This document shows positions 10,543 through 21,100 of a stretch of DNA of 64,000 nt, piece by piece (the first letter of the stretch is position 1; every line of letters starts with the position of its first letter). Origin of the DNA: Pseudopyrenochaeta lycopersici (taxonomy: Eukaryota; Ascomycota; Dothideomycetes; Pleosporales; Pseudopyrenochaetaceae); contig NHZP01000012.1 in the NCBI GenBank assembly GCA_003313425.1, forward strand, positions 124,001 to 188,000, in the 5' to 3' direction. Under the pieces are notes generated by a model. That model did no database searches. It was not told where the DNA came from and was given only the letters and a program-made list of their open reading frames with translations. A program made the translations under genes and the position numbers.

Positions 10543-11687
10543 CTAGCACTCACCAGAATTAAGGCTCTCGCTTCCGACTTCGATTTCAAAGAAATCGTCA
10601 TCCGAAAATGAACCCTCTGAGTCCTCATCACCATCACCCAATCTAGGTTCCGTCTCCTCTTTATTCATCAGACTCTCGACATGTCTCCAGGTGTCAGTGA
10701 TGACGACGTACTCTACCGTTTTATCCACTCTACAGGCCGCCAATTTCAGTCCAGCTGGCTTACTTGACCCTTTCCACTTCGACTCAATCAGTTTAGTTCC
10801 CTCGGCACTAAGATATCCTTCTTCCTTACCGAGAAGCGCCAAGTTCCATTTCTTATTTCTTTCTACAATCTTCGCCATTTCTTCTTTCTTCCAACTCAGC
10901 GTCCCATATTCGACCCTCAGTTCTCTCAGGCCTGGGGTGCCTTTAAAATTACGCAGCCAGTCTTCCAACATGTGCAGTGGGGTCTCCGACTCCCAAAACC
11001 ACCTATCCGAGTAGCGGATCGTGATGGTGAGGCTTGTAGGTCGAAAGTTCGATAGTCGAAAAATGGCATTGAGGTTGTGGCCGTTTTCTAGCCAGTACAT
11101 TTGCGTAAAGAATCGGACCTTCTGGAGACCTTGCACGTTTTGAGCGCTGAGGCTACGGAAGAAGGGGATGCAGATGTTGCTTCCGGAGAAGCCAGGAGGT
11201 CCGTCATCTATCGGGTGGGGTGCGCGCCAGCTCCTTACTTTACTTAAAAAGAAAAAACAGCCGTCATAACTAAATACTTAAATATGATTCAATGACTGTG
11301 CATGAAGTAGGACCAGAACGGTAGCTTAAGTTGACACATACAGCCGTCAGAACTGGCACCCATCCATACATCTTTCAGACACAACACAAAAAAACACCTA
11401 CCAAACCAAAATTCCCACTCAATCTGCGAGATACATATCGTACAACCTTCTTGATATGCCAACTTGCACGTGCGTAGGAGCGCGCCACTGCCTTTCTGTG
11501 GCCCAGCGAAGCCTGGGCGGTACCAGTACGAATCCTTGGAATAGGCCACCTTATCGTCCTCACATTAGACAAGTGACAGGACCAATATCTCATTCCGAAT
11601 TTCCTCAGGCAAGACACCGAATAGAGGGCTTTGAACTTGGTGGTTATGTGGTATAAAATTGAGATGTATCCCAGCGATTGAGGACAT
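10543..11687 (-). pseudogene. Fungal hypothetical protein (DUF7730-like), one in-frame stop
   Basis: Complement of 11398-11687 joined to 10543-11233, with a 164-nt GT-AG intron (11234-11397). The joined frame is exactly 327 codons and stays in phase throughout. Family-like features are L-P-E-E-I-R-N-E-I-L near the N-terminus, A-L-L-R-T-C-K-L-A-Y-Q-E, then F-W-F-G-R followed by the Q-G-L-Q-K-V-R-F-F segment, typical of fungal proteins with this 'LPxEIRN ... LLRTC' architecture. The C-terminus is acidic. A TAA at complement 11565-11567 interrupts it between L-S-L-V and C-E-D-D-K. A CAA-to-TAA change would explain it and matches RIP or simple C-to-T decay. An exon boundary could also remove it, but the only local GT-AG pair would be a 33-nt intron, shorter than usual. 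Function unknown. Confidence 0.65.
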
Positions 11688-12271
11688 GGCGATTGGCTGG
11701 GTGCTTTGGCTGGTGCTGTAGATGCTAGGTTGGAATTGGATACGATATGGTCAAGAGGCAATAATAGAACTAGATAGTTATGAGGCCAATATTGATTTGT
11801 AGTTTTAAGTTTAGAAAGTAGTCGATCTTACAAAGTGTGGCAGCTACTTGTGACAGCCTACGCTTACGCGGCTAGTTTTCCCAACGAGTCAGCCATATAG
11901 GGAACGACGCGTATACGCCAATCATTGATGCCTGTGTATAACATTTGACCTAAGTACATCAGTGAGTACGAGTGTTAGGCTCACGTATCGGTATAGCTGT
12001 AAGGCGGGCTATTTTATATGCGGGTTTCGGGTTTCGGCCAACTAATGCGACCCAACCCTTAATCGAGAACCACAAGGTCAAGAGAATCTGTGCCTCAAAA
12101 TTCTGGGCCCTTGCCAAAATGATCTAAATTTAAATTTTGCAAACGCTGCATACCAAAAAAGATCCAATTGGCGATGCAACCATCGCCTGTCTGTGTGAAT
12201 AATGTGACTATAAACATCCTCACATCCACAAATGCAAACTACTTGGCCAATCTAACTGATATGACTGATGA
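11688..12271. other. Intergenic region, nothing recognised
   Basis: About 580 bp of moderately AT-rich DNA between a minus-strand pseudogene start and the 3' end of the next minus-strand gene. No open frame or repeat of note is seen. Confidence 0.4.
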
Positions 12272-14991
12272 TCACCATCGATAATCGATTGTGGCATTGC
12301 AATATTTCTCCACCGTCGCGGTTTCACCAGTTTTCAGTTCCAGAATCGCTGCTTTCACATCCTCAGGCAGTCTCTTGAAATCATCATCATCGGTCTTGTC
12401 TTTGATATACGTAGCCATATCAATCAGATACTCCTTTGTCTTCTTGATCCCAGCGTTATACATCTCGGGAAACCAAGTTCTGTGCACATTTCGAAGCACA
12501 TCGTTGCCGCTGAATAGCTCTCCATCCATATCAAACCTATCGACGAGATTAGGAAAAATATCATTAGATAGAGCTGGTGAAACGTACAAGACGCGAACGA
12601 TGTCCGAAATAGTGTTGTCCAGATAACTCTTCGTCTGTGGCATTTCCATGTATTTGCACGCGGCCACGATGCGTCCCAACCGACATACCCTGTTGGCCAA
12701 AGTCAACGACGAACTGTCGTACACATAAATGTTCTGGACGCCTTTATTAAACATCTAGCTCAGTTAGTCATGGCCGATTTGGTCCAGTTTACCGACGTAC
12801 TCTGTGCTTCACTCGATTTTCTCTTCCATTCAAGAGTGTCATTGTGTCCTGATACGTGTTAGTATTTCCAAGTTGCGACACCAGTTTATCTGCCCAGCCA
12901 CTCGTGTCGCCAAGCTTTAGTATTCCTGTCGCGTAGTTTTCGCATTGCTGGCTCCCGTAAACTTCCGTCTTGACCTTGTCAAGAAACTCTTTCATCCAAA
13001 ATCCTTCGTATATATGTTCCGCTGTGACAATCAGCATGATCTCTCCGAAGTATTAATCAGCCTTACCGTTGTACGACGAAGTCACATCGCTCACATCTCC
13101 TTCCTCGATTTTCCACCTGTCCGCACTGCATTCGGAGATTTTATCGTTTGAGCACCCCAACAATGACTTCATAACTGGGACAGGGGTCGGCGCATGGCCG
13201 CGGCTGACTATTGCTGTCGGCACATAATACTCCTTCAGTTCAATCGGCCACTTTGGTTTCGACTTATCATCGCATTCCAAGCCATACTTACGCTCATCAG
13301 CCAAAAGCTGCATCTCTGAAGCGCGTGGAGCGATGTCAGGGAGCTCGCGCGAACCAAGACTGCTAGATATGCCACTGGCAACTTCAACTTCATACCACAG
13401 CTGATCTTCTGGCTCCAAATCGATAGTACATGAGCCTGGGGTGCCCCCTCCGAAAGAAAGACAAATGACAGGAAAGTGGTGCAGGTCGTCATCGACAAAA
13501 AGATCGACATCGAAAAAGGTCTTTCTGTTGCCATCGACTTCGCCCCAAGCCTCCAAGGAAACTTCTGCGCCCAGAAAAACATCCAAGGAGACTCCAAAGG
13601 GATCTGGCTTGTCGGGACAAAACCCATCGGCATCGTATCCGGCCACGGCTTCAATCGAAATCTTTGGGAATTGGAGGTTTACATCAATAGTTATGCCAGT
13701 CTCATCTTCAACCCTATCAGCGAAGTTGCATCAGAAGGATGGATAGACTTACCAAACACCTCTATGCTCGCAGCTACAGCGAGCTTAGTATATAGTGTTC
13801 CGCTAGCGCTGATTTGGGCTTCGATAGTTAATGGCTTCGTCTCAAACTTTGGTATCCACCCATGGACATCCAGCTTTTCGTTTCCAAAGACATCAATCTT
13901 TGCAAAAGAATCATCGGGTATGACGGCTGCCACTCCGGTTCCTATCGTTGCCTCGCCTTCAATACTCTTCAACTCATAACCGGCAATGACGTCTGCATGT
14001 GGACCAAATGTGAAGACTCCCGGAATCCTAATGCCATATGGCAATGGAATCTGAACGAGTGTGAATTCCCGTTTCGCAAAGTCTTTTCCCTTAAAGTTAT
14101 AAGCCCCAGAAAAAGCGACTTCGAGATTTAGATCGGCCCTGACGCCATTCGGGGTGGCTGAAACCAGCAACTTCTCAATTCCAGTAAAGGGGTTCCCCTC
14201 GATGTGACCAGCGAAGACCAGTGTCCCGTCAGTTCCGCATTCAACACAGTTGACACCAAAAGTAACACTGCCGCTCTTATGGGTCCACTTTTCGTTAAGT
14301 ATTTTGGAAGGCCAATTAGAGCTCAGATCAAGGGTGAACGCTCTGTCTAGACTTATCTGGCGCTTATTTCTCCCTCGCTGCACTTCTCCGAAGTCAAGTG
14401 TGTATGAGCGCGTTACATTCTTCCAAGTCCTTTTTTCCACGTCTAGATGCACCTTTAGTGTGTCATGGTCAAACCTTACGTTGCTCGCGAGCCAAGGGTC
14501 CAGGGACCAGTCTTTGCCGCATTTGAAATGATCCGCAACTACAACAAAGCTGCGCATTCCGTTGAAATTTACCCAATCCCAATTCTTCTTCGCTTCCTGG
14601 AACGTTTTGTTGTGGTTGAATTGTACCCACATGTCCTGTGTGCAATTGACAGCCTTCAGTTGGAAAGCAAAACGGGCCATGTCGATGATGAGGCGATCTT
14701 GCGGAGTCCAAACAACCATGGAAACAATCATTTGCGTATTGTTCGGGGCTATACTCATTAGCACCAGCGGCAGAGATGTAAACATGACTTGCCATTTGGT
14801 GGAGTGGTGAACATAAATTGCTCGTGGTCGCCCAGAGTGACATTGGCGGGCTGTTCCACATCTTGTCTTTTCTGGATAGGGACAGAATCATCCCATATAT
14901 GACGCGGGAGAGGCTCAAGATCAATGTAGTTTAGCGCAAATACAATATGGGACAGCCATAGTATGGCGGGTATGAAAGACAGTGCCTTCAT
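12272..14991 (-). CDS. Secreted protein with DUF7029/DUF7223-like domains, 5 exons
   Basis: Complement of 14784-14991, 13753-14748, 13067-13705, 12801-13021 and 12272-12754, giving 848 residues. The N-terminus M-K-A-L-S-F-I-P-A-I-L-W-L is a clear signal peptide, followed by a K-R site. Exon 2 carries a V-N-C-T-Q ... W-D-W-V-N ... C-G-K pattern like DUF7029. Late exon 2 and exon 3 carry F-T-F-G-P-H and G-W-I-P-K-F-E features like DUF7223. The C-terminal part contains A-E-H-I-Y-E-G-F-W. Introns 2-4 (13706-13752, 47 nt; 13022-13066, 45 nt; 12755-12800, 46 nt) have good donors and branch sites and keep phase. The first junction is tentative: the only phase-correct option I found is a 35-nt intron at 14749-14783, which is short, so a frameshift there is possible. 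It is probably extracellular or wall-associated; its function is unknown. Confidence 0.72.
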
Positions 14992-15978
14992 GCTAACCAG
15001 AACTAAGTATTCAAAGTAGCGATGATTAGTAGCTAGGGCGCAATAGCTCCTACTGATTGAAATCTGATCTTTGACAACACACCGCGTTTATATCATTGAG
15101 AATTGTGGGTACACCAGCGCCCTTTGGCTAGGATTCAAGCTCAGGGGATTATGGTGCATACTTCGGACGCTTCTCGACCCAGTCCTTCATAATAATAATG
15201 CTTGGGATGTAACATGGCCCAAGAAAATCCTGTGCCTAGGTCTCTTGATTCAGGGATAAATGCATTTGATGTAGCATCCTCCAAGACATTATTGATTAAT
15301 GCTGATTTAGACACGAGTTTGCTGTTTCTTTTACATTCTCGCGTTCCTCGCTTTTCTCGCTTTTGTGTTTTTGTCCTGAACTGAAGCAAATCCTGCCAAG
15401 AGTTGAGAATAGAAGAGTCTCTCGAAAGCACAAGGGAGACGGGCAACGTACAGATGGAGAATATTGACCGAAATTGATCCTGGGAAGAGGTTGGTCTGGA
15501 TTGGGCAGAGAACGATACCCCTGATGGAGAAGCTGACAAACTAAACTATTGGGCTGACGTTCGAAAGCTGGGCGCAATGCCGTACTGAACATGGGGGTTA
15601 GGCGGGTGCCTGCATATGGGTCATGCGGACACTGCCCACTAGTAAGCCTAGGCGGACACATAATAGTCCTTTACATTTTCCTCTTCAGAACTGCGCGAAA
15701 ATCGTGTCACAGCCTTGGAATAGAATGAAGAAATTCTGGTTGCCAAATAATTTCTAATTTTGAATGCTGCGAGTCTTTAAAAATAGGGCAACCTTGTTGA
15801 GTTATTACGTCGTTACAATCAGGAATATAAACGATCCATTGAAAAGCCCCAACATGACGAATGGCCCTTGTGTATTAGATATATGTCTGGTTCTCTTTCC
15901 TTTGTGCATTGTGAGCCAGGTGAACCGGTAGGTAATTTTGGGTGTGGGTCGTCGCACTACAAGTTGAAGGGCAGATTA
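14992..15978. other. Intergenic region up to the transposon block
   Basis: About 1 kb holds the promoter of the secreted-protein gene. Frames of about 120-130 codons on the minus strand (15141-15661) overlap each other and have no recognisable domain. Composition is normal until the mariner inverted repeat at 15979. Confidence 0.4.
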
Positions 15979-16093
15979 GCTCTCCGTGCACCGAGAAAGC
16001 CGGAAATAAGCCGAACACCATCCAAAATGCGCAACACACCAAAATAACCACCAAAATTTGCATTTATGACTATGCAAACTCGTGCGCAAATGT

Positions 16094-16395
16094 TCAATAT
16101 TTTAATACTAAGCCCTCGTACTTATTCTTGATGCTCTTAAGGCGCTTAGGATAAAGATCTATCGTATGATTTATCTTCTTAGGATTAAGCTCCTTCCACA
16201 CTTTATAGAAGCGCTGCACACCTTAAGCCTCTGTTTTACACTTTCTTATATAAAATTTGCGGCGTAAAGGTAATACCTAAGTCTCTATAATACTTATATT
16301 AAGAGATTTTAAAGAGCTAAGTATATAAGGCATCCTATTTTAATCTATCCACCTAAGGGTAGCCTCTAATATATAAGCACTATCCCTATCCTGCT
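16094..16395 (-). pseudogene. Mariner-type transposase, C-terminal part
   Basis: This is the other half of the transposase cut by G1. On the minus strand it has a decayed P-x-S-P-D-L-N-x-I-E motif (third catalytic acid region, about 16290-16330). It ends with F-Y-K-V-W-K-E-L-N-P-K-K-I-N, then the Y-P-K-R-L-K-S motif and a stop at complement 16094-16096. The segment after 16200 is nearly free of RIP damage. Confidence 0.65.
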
Positions 16396-16617
16396 TGTCA
16401 CGGTAACTACCGTGGTTCCCGCAACACCTGAATTAGCTAGCCCTGTTAAGGCCTGAGCTCGAGCACAGGCCTAGCTCCTAAGTATTCTTCTGCACCTAAG
16501 TTTCTATTCTCTTCTCTTCTTTACGTAACGTCTTATATTTTACCTAAGATTGTACGTAGTATAATAATTAAGCTATTAGTTAAGCGTTAAAATCCCTACT
16601 TATAGCCTCTTATAATA
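16396..16617 (+). repeat. G1 5' LTR
   Basis: 222 bp. The first about 60 bp are clean and the last about 40 bp are RIP-mutated (its final CGTGACA reads TATAATA). Its partner is 53714-53935. Confidence 0.9.
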
Positions 16618-16679
16618 TTACGTTGCGTTATTTACTATAGCCTCTTAAGAAAATATAGATCTATTTTAGCTTATCTTAT

Positions 16680-18930
16680 AATAGCTACAGGAACTAAAGG
16701 TTAGTAGTAAAGTATTAAAAGCTAGAAATAAAGCCTTATAGGCCTCCTTATCTAAGTAAGAAGCCTGCTATTATAAAGAGATAGTAACTTTACGCTAAGA
16801 ACTTAAAGTAATTAAGATAAAGTCTGCTACTACCTTAGCTATTATAATAACTAAAGCTAAAAGCTAACTAAGTAATAAAGAGATATTATCTAGTAATAGA
16901 TCCTCTTCTATAACTTTTACTCTACTTATAACTTAAACTTCTCTTTCTAAACTTTCTATAATTAGGCTAAAATTAGAATAACTCCTTAACCTACTTACGT
17001 TTAGTAGAAGAAAGAAGGACCTCCTACTCTTCCTAATAAAACTATAATATAAGTTAAAAGGAAACGCTAATTAATTTATAAATAAAGAAGCCTGCCTAAT
17101 CTACGTATACTCTTATCTTAAGTATAACCTTACTATACTAGTAAACCCTCTTATAAATAAAGATATTATAACTATAAATTAACTTATTAGATTCTTTAAT
17201 AATACTTATAAAGATCTAAACTAAGAATATACTACGTAGAGCTAATTAGATAACTTAAAATAGAGAAAGAAGAACTTCCTATCTTACTTTATAGATTTTA
17301 GAAAGCTAGTAGCTAATACTAACCTAAATAAAGGAGCCTAGATTAACTAACTCTACTACTCTCTCTCTAATAATTTAAAAAGAGTTATAGTTAGCGTACT
17401 AATCTCTTAGTCCCTAAGTAATTATATAAACCTAATTACGTTATATAATAATAATTTATATTACTTACTATCTTAACCTAAATAATACTAGTATCTAATA
17501 GAAATAGAGATTAATATTACTAACTACGCACTTATTAGTTCTATAGAGCGTTAAAAATAGATTAAAGAAGGATACTATTTTAAATATAACTCTAAAGATT
17601 ATATCTCTTATTACTACTCTATTCTTTTATCCTAACTATATATAAATAGTTATTATCTGCAGTTACTAAAAAGCTCTTAGAGTTGCAGATCCTTAACTTT
17701 AACTAGTAGCTTAAGATAATCTTATAAATGTAAAGCAGCTTATTCCTACTCTTATAAGGGAAAAGCTTTATCCTAAAGATAAGTTACTCCTTAAGACTAT
17801 ATACTTACTAAATCTCTACTAAACTCTAGGCTACGCCCTATTAAGACTTATAGAAATATAATATAACTATACTCTACTTAATCTAATAAAGCCTTATAAA
17901 GAGTAACCTAAAAGCCCTTATTAATACTAGAGTAACTAGTATTAGTTATATCTATAAAGATCTTACGCGTAACCTAAAACTAAATTAAATACTACTACTT
18001 TATATTATATACTTAACTAGATTTACTAGAACTATACTTAATAGTAGAGAAGTCTCTTATACTATTAACCTAACCCTCTACTATAGAAACTATATAGAGA
18101 ACCTACACCTATATATTATAAATATAGGCTGTTATAATATAATCCTTAGCTAACCTTAGATATATAAGTATAAGATTAGCGTAAATTATAAGTATAAATA
18201 GCTAAAGTTTAACGCTTAATAGTGCACTAAACGCTGCTTACATAAGAACTATAATATAAACTTACTAAAGACTAAAGTCTTAGCTAGTATACTAGTTAAT
18301 ACTAGTCGCTCTAGGCCTACTTACCTAAACCTAACTATCTAATACTAACATAACTACTAGTTACTTAAAATAAATTACTAACTAAAAGAACCTATAGAAA
18401 AGTCCCTAAAGACTCTGTAATAGGCTGCGCCCTTTAAGCAGGAGAGGCTTCGCTACTATCGCACAGGGAAAGGACTCCTTAATCTCCTCTGCCCCCTTTT
18501 CTTACTAGCTCGTACAAGTTAGCAGCTAGAAGAGCACGTTCCTCTTCACTCGTACGAACATATATATATATCCTCTAAGGATACCTGTAACCTCTTCTCT
18601 ATCTTTCTCCTTCTGTAGTATAGGACAAATGCACACTCGTTAGTTAGGCCTCTTCGCCCATAACAGACTCCTACTTTAAGACCTAATAGAGAAGAAGAAC
18701 CTAACCTCTTATCTTAACCTAACTTAGACATATACTATATTAGAGCTAAACTACTTATTTACCTAGCTAAGAAGTAAGACTATAAAATATTTATAGTATT
18801 AATTACTAATATTAATAAAGCTCTTACTCCTAAGACCTATACCAACTTAGCTACTAAGGTACCTACTAAATATTATAATCTACTTATAGTCTTTTTATAA
18901 CAAGAGTTAGATTAGCTACCTAAAAGATAG
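16680..18930 (+). pseudogene. G1 gag-protease remnant
   Basis: This is a long frame with stops at former Gln and Trp codons. Around 17570-17620 a C-x2-C ... decayed His/Cys zinc knuckle typical of gag is visible (second Cys and His changed to Tyr). Near 17910-17960 an A-L-I-N-T segment is a mutated retropepsin D-T-G motif. At 18895-18926 an E-Q-E-L-D-x-L-P-like stretch leads into the RT and is cut by G2. Limits are approximate. Confidence 0.65.
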
Positions 18931-19258
18931 TGTGCCGATGCACTTGGTAACGTAGTTACCGAGGGCATCTCAGCTAGGGTTAGGTAGGCTTGGCCGGGAA
19001 ATCCGGGTATAAAGGTAGATAGATAGGACCTCCTTAGGAGGCATTAAATCCACCCAGTATCACCTACGCTGTACTGTCAAGTCCTGCTTCAACAGAGTCT
19101 CGATTATTCAATTCACCGTTGCCTATCCACCCTTGTATACCTCGTTACCTGTCCCCGCACCTTACCATCTTAACTAACACGAGATGCTTAGTTACTTCTA
19201 CTGCGCGCAAGGCTACTATTAAAAGGGAGAAGTTGGCTAAAGCCTCTGTTCCTGCACA
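18931..19258 (+). repeat. G2 5' LTR
   Basis: 328 bp. The outer 100 bp are unmutated (for example GGCCGGGAAATCCGGG is kept), and the inner part shows C-to-T and G-to-A changes against the 3' copy. Confidence 0.92.
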
Positions 19259-19261
19259 AAT

Positions 19262-19276
19262 TAGCGAAGCCTAAGG
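19262..19276 (+). other. G2 primer-binding site, RIP-altered
   Basis: TAGCGAAGCCTAAGG lies three bases after the LTR. It equals the G3 site TGGCGAAGCCCAAGG with TG-to-TA and CC-to-CT changes, so both elements probably used the same tRNA primer. Confidence 0.55.
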
Positions 19277-19660
19277 GGCTAAATTTTATTAACTTCTTAG
19301 TGCAACCTTAAGATCCCCTAAGCCGCTGCTATTAGAAAATAACAGAAAGGGGTAAAAACAACCCTAAGACTAATCTAGATAGGTAATTTTTAAGCTTTAA
19401 GTAAGGCTTACTAGTAGCCTTTTATTTAAGATACGCATAACAGTATACATAAAAAGGATATATAGTTAGTTATTAGTTATTAGCTAGTTATCAGCAATTA
19501 AGTAAGTAAGAAATCAGGTATCAGACAGGAACCAACGAAGGATCGAAGCCGTTAAGTTCAAGTTTAAGGTATTAAGTATTAAGGAGAAAAACGCTGAGTC
19601 CTATAGACAATTAATTAAACAAAACACAAAATATCTAGCAAACAAAGAATCTAAGTTTAA

Positions 19661-20271
19661 ATGTTAACTAGTAAGTCAACCTACGAGGAATTTCTATCTA
19701 AACTTAGTTACTACAGAGAAACTCCACAAATAGCTATCGAGACATTGGACGAGGAGGAGCACTTGCCAGCTACCCTTACGCCTGCGCCTAAGCGAGCTAG
19801 CAATAATAAGATAAAAGACATTAAGACCTTAAGTTAAATAAGAAAAGAATAGATAATAGATATACTAACTGCCCCGAATATAAGTAGGAGAAATGTGTTA
19901 CTGCCTATAAGGCACGGCACTAGCCTAGTGTTTAACAGAACTAACGCGACTAAGTTCCTTAAGAGCTATAATTACCGCGCAGAAAACAGAGGTCTTAATT
20001 AAGAGGAGAGACTCCGCGTGCTTCCTAACTTCTGTAATAACGAATATAGTAACTTTATTAAAAGATCCCTTAAGTTTAAAGAGAGAGATTAGGAAGGCCT
20101 TTAAGAGCTTATTAAGGAATACTAGAAAGATAAGGATAAAAGTGCTAAAATAAGAACACGTGCGTACCTTAAGAGTTATATTACTTAATTAGTACTATAG
20201 TTCCCTAGCTTACTTAGCTATTACGCTAACTTCCTTATTTATGTAGAAGCTTACATTAAGTTAGGAAACAT
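19661..20271 (+). pseudogene. G2 gag, N-terminal part
   Basis: An ATG at about 19661 opens M-L-T-S-K-S-T-Y-E-E-F-L. The frame stays readable for about 200 codons with a few RIP stops, including a Pro/acidic-rich stretch E-E-E-H-L-P-A and the conserved-looking L-K-S-Y-N-Y. It is cut by G3 and continues at 33109. Confidence 0.6.
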
Positions 20272-20649
20272 TGTGGAGTTAACAAGGTGGTTCGGCACAA
20301 TCCCGCAGTTCTGGTGTTGTGAATGAGAGGTAACGTTGGAATTAAACGTGCGTGAATAACAGGAGCAGCCCTGCCTGTGCAGTCTGCTAGAAACGAAGGT
20401 AAGTATGGAGCCTGATTAAAAGTAATAAACAAAATGGTCTGAAATCTTATTGAATTGACGTAGCTAATGCACTAGCTACTTTGTAAAATCTCAGTTTTGA
20501 AGTGAATTATCGCGGAGTGTGGTGCATGGTGCATCACGTTTGGTGCATGACGTTGAGATCTCTCGCATCTTCAAGTCTTATTATTAAATCTCGCTGACAA
20601 AGGAAACCTATTATTACCTGATTGCCTAGGTACCCTGTGCAACGGCATA
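20272..20649 (-). repeat. G3 3' LTR (left)
   Basis: 378 bp. The outer start is clean, and the inner end carries C-to-T changes such as CCTATTATTACC where the other copy has CCCATCATCACC. Confidence 0.88.
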
Positions 20650-20760
20650 AACCTCCCCTACTTCGAGCTCAGTCCTATTGAGCTCATAACTCCTACTTAT
20701 TGTTCCTTCCCCTCGCAAGTAGAACTACTAGCAGGAGGAGAAGAGAACTGGGAAAAGGAA

Positions 20761-20763
20761 GGA

Positions 20764-20831
<68 letters not shown>

Positions 20832-20833
20832 AA
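20761..20833. repeat. (GAAA)n microsatellite
   Basis: About 18 tandem GAAA units lie within the 3' untranslated part of G3. They are purine-only on the plus strand, so they read TTTC in the sense of the element. Confidence 0.97.
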
Positions 20834-21053
20834 TTGTTGCCCCACGAATAAAGGGAAGGCAGTATAGGCTGCATTTCTGCAGGAGGAGTAGTCCTCGTAA
20901 TTATGCAGGTTCCTTTATAAACTCTCGTACTTTATCGTTAAATCTCCTAAAGACAGTAGGAAAAATAAAAGAAAATGCGCCTTAACCTTACTATTGAAGA
21001 CGCCAGCAAGTATGCTATCGTCCTAGTATCCTTCAAACAACCAGGAGGCACTC

Positions 21054-21100
21054 AGCCAATCAGAGTCTGTTAAGCCTTACCTGACGACTGCTAATTAGTT
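21054..21100 (-). repeat. G3 junction hairpin module, degenerate third copy
   Basis: The ends AGCCAATCAG and CTAATTAGTT resemble the inverted ends of the other modules. It is shorter (47 bp) and lies after ORF3, towards the 3' LTR. Confidence 0.4.

Noticed and set aside
13038..13070. Apparent premature TAA between two large exons of the secreted-protein gene
   Set aside because: A 45-nt GT-AG intron (13022-13066) with a good donor and a CTGAT branch site removes it and keeps phase, so it is not a nonsense mutation.
15141..15661. Minus-strand frames of about 120-130 codons before the transposon block
   Set aside because: They overlap each other in different frames and have no recognisable domain or family resemblance.
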